Source: Bacterioplanoides sp965200585 | GTDB taxonomy: Bacteria > Pseudomonadota > Gammaproteobacteria > Pseudomonadales > Oceanobacteraceae | DNA length: 64,000 bases | Assembly: GCF_965200585.1 (NCBI RefSeq) | Contig: NZ_OZ241361.1 | Strand: one strand, 5' to 3' | Shown: positions 61,800-64,000 of the stretch, piece by piece | Position numbering within the stretch: position 1 is the stretch's first letter | Layout of the letters: each line of letters begins with the position of its first letter | Notes under the pieces: generated by a model | What the model saw: only the letters and a program-made list of their open reading frames with translations | What the model was told of the DNA's origin: nothing | Database searches by the model: none | Program-made: the position numbers and the translations under genes

Positions 61800-62489
61800 G
61801 TGGCTGTTGTAAATCCAGATGCTCCGGTAATCACAGTTGATGGTCCGTCGGGTGCCGGCAAAGGCACTGTTTGCGCTCGCTTAGCTCAGGAGTTGAATTG
61901 GCAGCTGTTAGATAGTGGTGCTTTGTATCGCATTACTGGTCTGGCGTCCGATCGCAAAGGTTTGGGGCTGGATGATGAGTCTGCTGTTGCTGAAGTTGCT
62001 GTCAATCTGGATGTGCGCTTCGAGCCGACTCCGGTAGGTGTCAAAGTGATTCTGGAAGGTGATGATGTGACTGACCAGATCCGTACCGAAGAGGTTGGCA
62101 GTCTGGCATCTCAGGTAGCGGCATTACCAGAAGTTCGTATTGCATTACTGCAGCGCCAACGTGACTTTCAGACTCTGCCAGGAGTGATTGCTGATGGTCG
62201 TGATATGGGCACCGTGGTATTTCCTCAGGCGCAGGTAAAAGTCTTTTTGACGGCCAGTGCCGAAGAGCGCGGTCAGCGTCGCTATAAACAGTTGACTGAA
62301 AAGGGCTTTGATGCTAGTTTGCCCGCCCTTATCGAAGACATACGTGCCCGGGATGAGCGAGACAGCAATCGTGCTGTGGCTCCCCTGAAGCCTGCCGACG
62401 ATGCCACTGTTATTGACAGTACTTCTATGACCATTGAAGAAGTCTGCAATCAGGTACTGGATCTGGTGAATAAAGCTGGGTTGGCCTGA
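61800..62489 (+). CDS. cmk: Cytidylate kinase
   Basis: 229 residues, GTG start two bases after the stop of tyrA-aroA. P-loop ITVDGPSGAGKGTVCARLA, NMP-binding LLDSGALYRITGLA, VIADGRDMGTVVFPQA, and GQRRYKQL lid. Phosphorylates CMP and dCMP. The cmk-rpsA order is widely conserved. Confidence 0.96.
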   Translation: MAVVNPDAPVITVDGPSGAGKGTVCARLAQELNWQLLDSGALYRITGLASDRKGLGLDDESAVAEVAVNLDVRFEPTPVGVKVILEGDDVTDQIRTEEVGSLASQVAALPEVRIALLQRQRDFQTLPGVIADGRDMGTVVFPQAQVKVFLTASAEERGQRRYKQLTEKGFDASLPALIEDIRARDERDSNRAVAPLKPADDATVIDSTSMTIEEVCNQVLDLVNKAGLA

Positions 62490-62717
62490 GTATAGTTGAG
62501 CATTTAACGCATACTCTGAGATTGAAATAAAACACTGGCCAGTGGGCTGTGCAGTCACAAGCGCAAACATCGCTGAAGACTGGCCCAACAGCGTTTTGTT
62601 TTGAAATAAAAACTAACCCCGAATAACTGGCTATTCGGCAAGCGTTAACTTCGGCTTCCTGACCGTTAATCAACAAAGGTCAAGTTCGAAGCACGCGTAA
62701 CGAGATAGGTATATATC
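62490..62717 (+). promoter_or_regulatory. rpsA leader with extended hairpin
   Basis: 228 bases between cmk and rpsA. TGGGC, CAGTC and AGCG (62543-62563) pair in order with CGCT, GACTG and GCCCA (62571-62587): a 14-bp stem with two small internal loops and a 7-base loop CAAACAT. The 12-bp palindrome CACTGGCCAGTG (62533-62544) overlaps its foot and could switch with it. In E. coli ribosomal protein S1 represses its own mRNA through a structured leader; that this leader works alike is inference. Confidence 0.4.
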
Positions 62718-64000
62718 ATGACCATGAGTGAAAGCTTTGCTGAACTATTTGAAGAATCCTTAAAAGAACTGGATATGCAGCCTGGTTCTATTGTTACTGG
62801 TACTGTTGTTGATATCGACAGCGACTGGGTAACAGTAAACTCTGGCCTGAAGTCTGAAGCGGTTATCCCTCGCAGCCAGTTCCTGAACGAAAAAGGTGAG
62901 TTAGAAGTTGCTATCGGCGACGAAACTCAGGTTTCTCTGGAAGCAGTTGAAGACGGCTTCGGTGAGACCAAACTGTCTCGTGAAAAAGCTAAGCGTGCTG
63001 AAAGCTGGAAAGAGCTGGAAAAAGTATTCGAAGCGGATGAAGTTATTACCGGTATTATCAACGGTAAGGTTAAAGGTGGCTTCACTGTTGACCTGAAAAA
63101 CATCCGTGCATTCCTGCCAGGTTCTCTGGTTGACGTGCGTCCGGTACGTGACACTCTGCACCTGGAAGGCAAAGAGCTGGAATTCAAAGTTATCAAGCTG
63201 GACGCTAAGCGTAACAACGTTGTTGTTTCTCGTCGTGCTGTTCTGGAAGCTGCTAACTCTCAAGAGCGTGAAGAGCTGCTGGCTAACCTGCAAGAAGGTC
63301 AGTCTGTTAAGGGTATCGTTAAGAACCTGACCGACTACGGTGCATTCGTAGATCTGGGTGGTGTTGACGGCCTGCTGCACATCACTGACATGGCGTGGAA
63401 GCGTATCAAGCACCCAAGCGAAATCGTTGCTGTTGGTGACGAAATTGACGTTAAAGTTCTGAAGTTCGACCGTGAGCGTAACCGCGTATCTCTGGGTCTG
63501 AAGCAACTGGGTGATGATCCATGGGTTAACATCAATGAGCGTTACCCAGAAAACGCACGTGTTAAAGCGCGCGTTACTAACCTGACTGACTACGGCTGCT
63601 TCGCTGAGCTGGAAGAAGGTGTTGAAGGTCTGGTTCACGTTTCTGAAATGGATTGGACTAACAAGAACATTCACCCAAGCAAAGTTGTTCAACTGGGCGA
63701 CGAAGTAGAAGTGATGGTTCTGGATATCGACGAAGAGCGTCGTCGTATTTCTCTGGGTATCAAGCAGTGCACCATGAACCCATGGGAAGAGTTCGGTACT
63801 AAGTTCAACAAAGGCGACAAGATCAGCGGTAAGATTAAATCTATCACTGACTTCGGTATCTTCATTGGTTTGGACGGTGGTATCGACGGTCTGGTTCACC
63901 TGTCTGACATCTCTTGGAACGACAGCGGCGAAGATGCCGTTCGTAACTATAAGAAAGGCGATGAGCTGGAAACTGTTATCCTGTCTATCGACCCAGAGCG
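62718..64000 (+). CDS. rpsA: 30S ribosomal protein S1 (partial)
   Basis: Runs off the window end; 427 codons visible of an expected 560. Translation begins MTMSESFAELFEESLKELDMQPGSIV; AGG lies eight bases before the first ATG, while Met3 corresponds to the usual Pseudomonas start. The repeated S1/OB domains are plain: VTGTVVDIDSDWVTVNSGLKSEAVIP, ITGIINGKVKGGFTVDLKNIRAFLPGS, VKGIVKNLTDYGAFVDLGGVDGLLHITDM and so on. Binds mRNA at the 30S subunit and is essential. Codon choice is strongly biased, as in highly expressed genes. Confidence 0.97.
   Translation, partial: MTMSESFAELFEESLKELDMQPGSIVTGTVVDIDSDWVTVNSGLKSEAVIPRSQFLNEKGELEVAIGDETQVSLEAVEDGFGETKLSREKAKRAESWKELEKVFEADEVITGIINGKVKGGFTVDLKNIRAFLPGSLVDVRPVRDTLHLEGKELEFKVIKLDAKRNNVVVSRRAVLEAANSQEREELLANLQEGQSVKGIVKNLTDYGAFVDLGGVDGLLHITDMAWKRIKHPSEIVAVGDEIDVKVLKFDRERNRVSLGLKQLGDDPWVNINERYPENARVKARVTNLTDYGCFAELEEGVEGLVHVSEMDWTNKNIHPSKVVQLGDEVEVMVLDIDEERRRISLGIKQCTMNPWEEFGTKFNKGDKISGKIKSITDFGIFIGLDGGIDGLVHLSDISWNDSGEDAVRNYKKGDELETVILSIDPE

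Noticed and set aside
62901..63899. 332-residue open frame on the minus strand inside rpsA
   Set aside because: It is the mirror of rpsA, arising from strong codon bias; rpsA on the plus strand has clear S1 domains and no ribosome-binding site precedes the minus-strand frame.
1..64000. CRISPR array, prophage, IS element or defence island
   Set aside because: No regularly spaced direct repeats with unique spacers, no integrase, transposase or cas-like product was seen; the only arrays are the 13-bp minisatellite and the tRNA genes.

Overview
The window looks like chromosomal DNA of a marine gammaproteobacterium in or near the Oceanospirillales/Pseudomonadales (Thalassolituus/Oceanobacter-type relatives are my best guess). 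The evidence is gene order: DUF1853-nadK-phosphoesterase-glpG-yeaC-DUF2797-pepN, pyrD/rmf/rlmKL, and yciK-mupP-ubiG-amidohydrolase/gyrA/serC-pheA-hisC-tyrA::aroA-cmk-rpsA all follow the order I remember from Pseudomonas aeruginosa. The genus cannot be fixed from the sequence alone. I see no insertion sequence, prophage, CRISPR array or rRNA operon.

Region by region. 1-5.3 kb: a small CxxC membrane protein, a glutaredoxin-like protein, a YheT-type hydrolase, then a secreted M6-type metalloprotease ending in a GlyGly-CTERM tail, followed directly by a rhombosortase that probably processes it, and a NUDIX hydrolase. 5.3-11.6 kb: two AraC-type regulators, a MaoC-type hydratase, and several small or unknown proteins. 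11.6-16.8 kb: comEA, topA, an unknown membrane-anchored protein and a PLP enzyme of the ACC-deaminase/D-cysteine desulfhydrase family. 16.9-25.9 kb: the nadK to pepN housekeeping block plus a TraF-like outer-membrane protein. 26-31.3 kb: DUF1329 protein, Ycf48-like propeller and MMPL/RND transporter, a probable envelope lipid-export or trafficking module. 31.3-33.5 kb: an unknown membrane protein, a 13-bp minisatellite, a third AraC regulator and a 26-residue acidic peptide gene.

33.7-34.5 kb holds a (Val-Asp)x3 tRNA operon on the minus strand with a clear stable-RNA promoter. 34.6-38.9 kb is an RND efflux pump pair without an outer-membrane factor. 39-46.8 kb holds uup, pyrD, rmf, rlmKL, endA and a DUF3127 protein with an SSB-like acidic tip. 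46.9-52 kb is a minus-strand run: class V aminotransferase, yciK, mupP, ubiG and an MTA/SAH-deaminase-type amidohydrolase. 52.2-64 kb is a plus-strand run: gyrA, an AT-rich wzz-like gene, serC, pheA, hisC, the tyrA::aroA fusion, cmk and the start of rpsA. SerC, PheA, HisC and TyrA-AroA link serine, aromatic amino-acid and histidine synthesis.

The most striking unexplained structure is a dispersed intergenic repeat, five copies of about 90-110 bp (near 16.8, 49.0, 50.5, 57.05 and 57.2 kb). Each copy folds on paper into a three-way junction: a long outer stem whose sequence differs between copies while pairing is kept, and two inner hairpins whose loops present GGA within motifs close to the CsrA/RsmA binding consensus. 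Three copies lie in sense orientation behind genes and two are antisense, so both an RNA role and a REP-like mobile origin remain possible.
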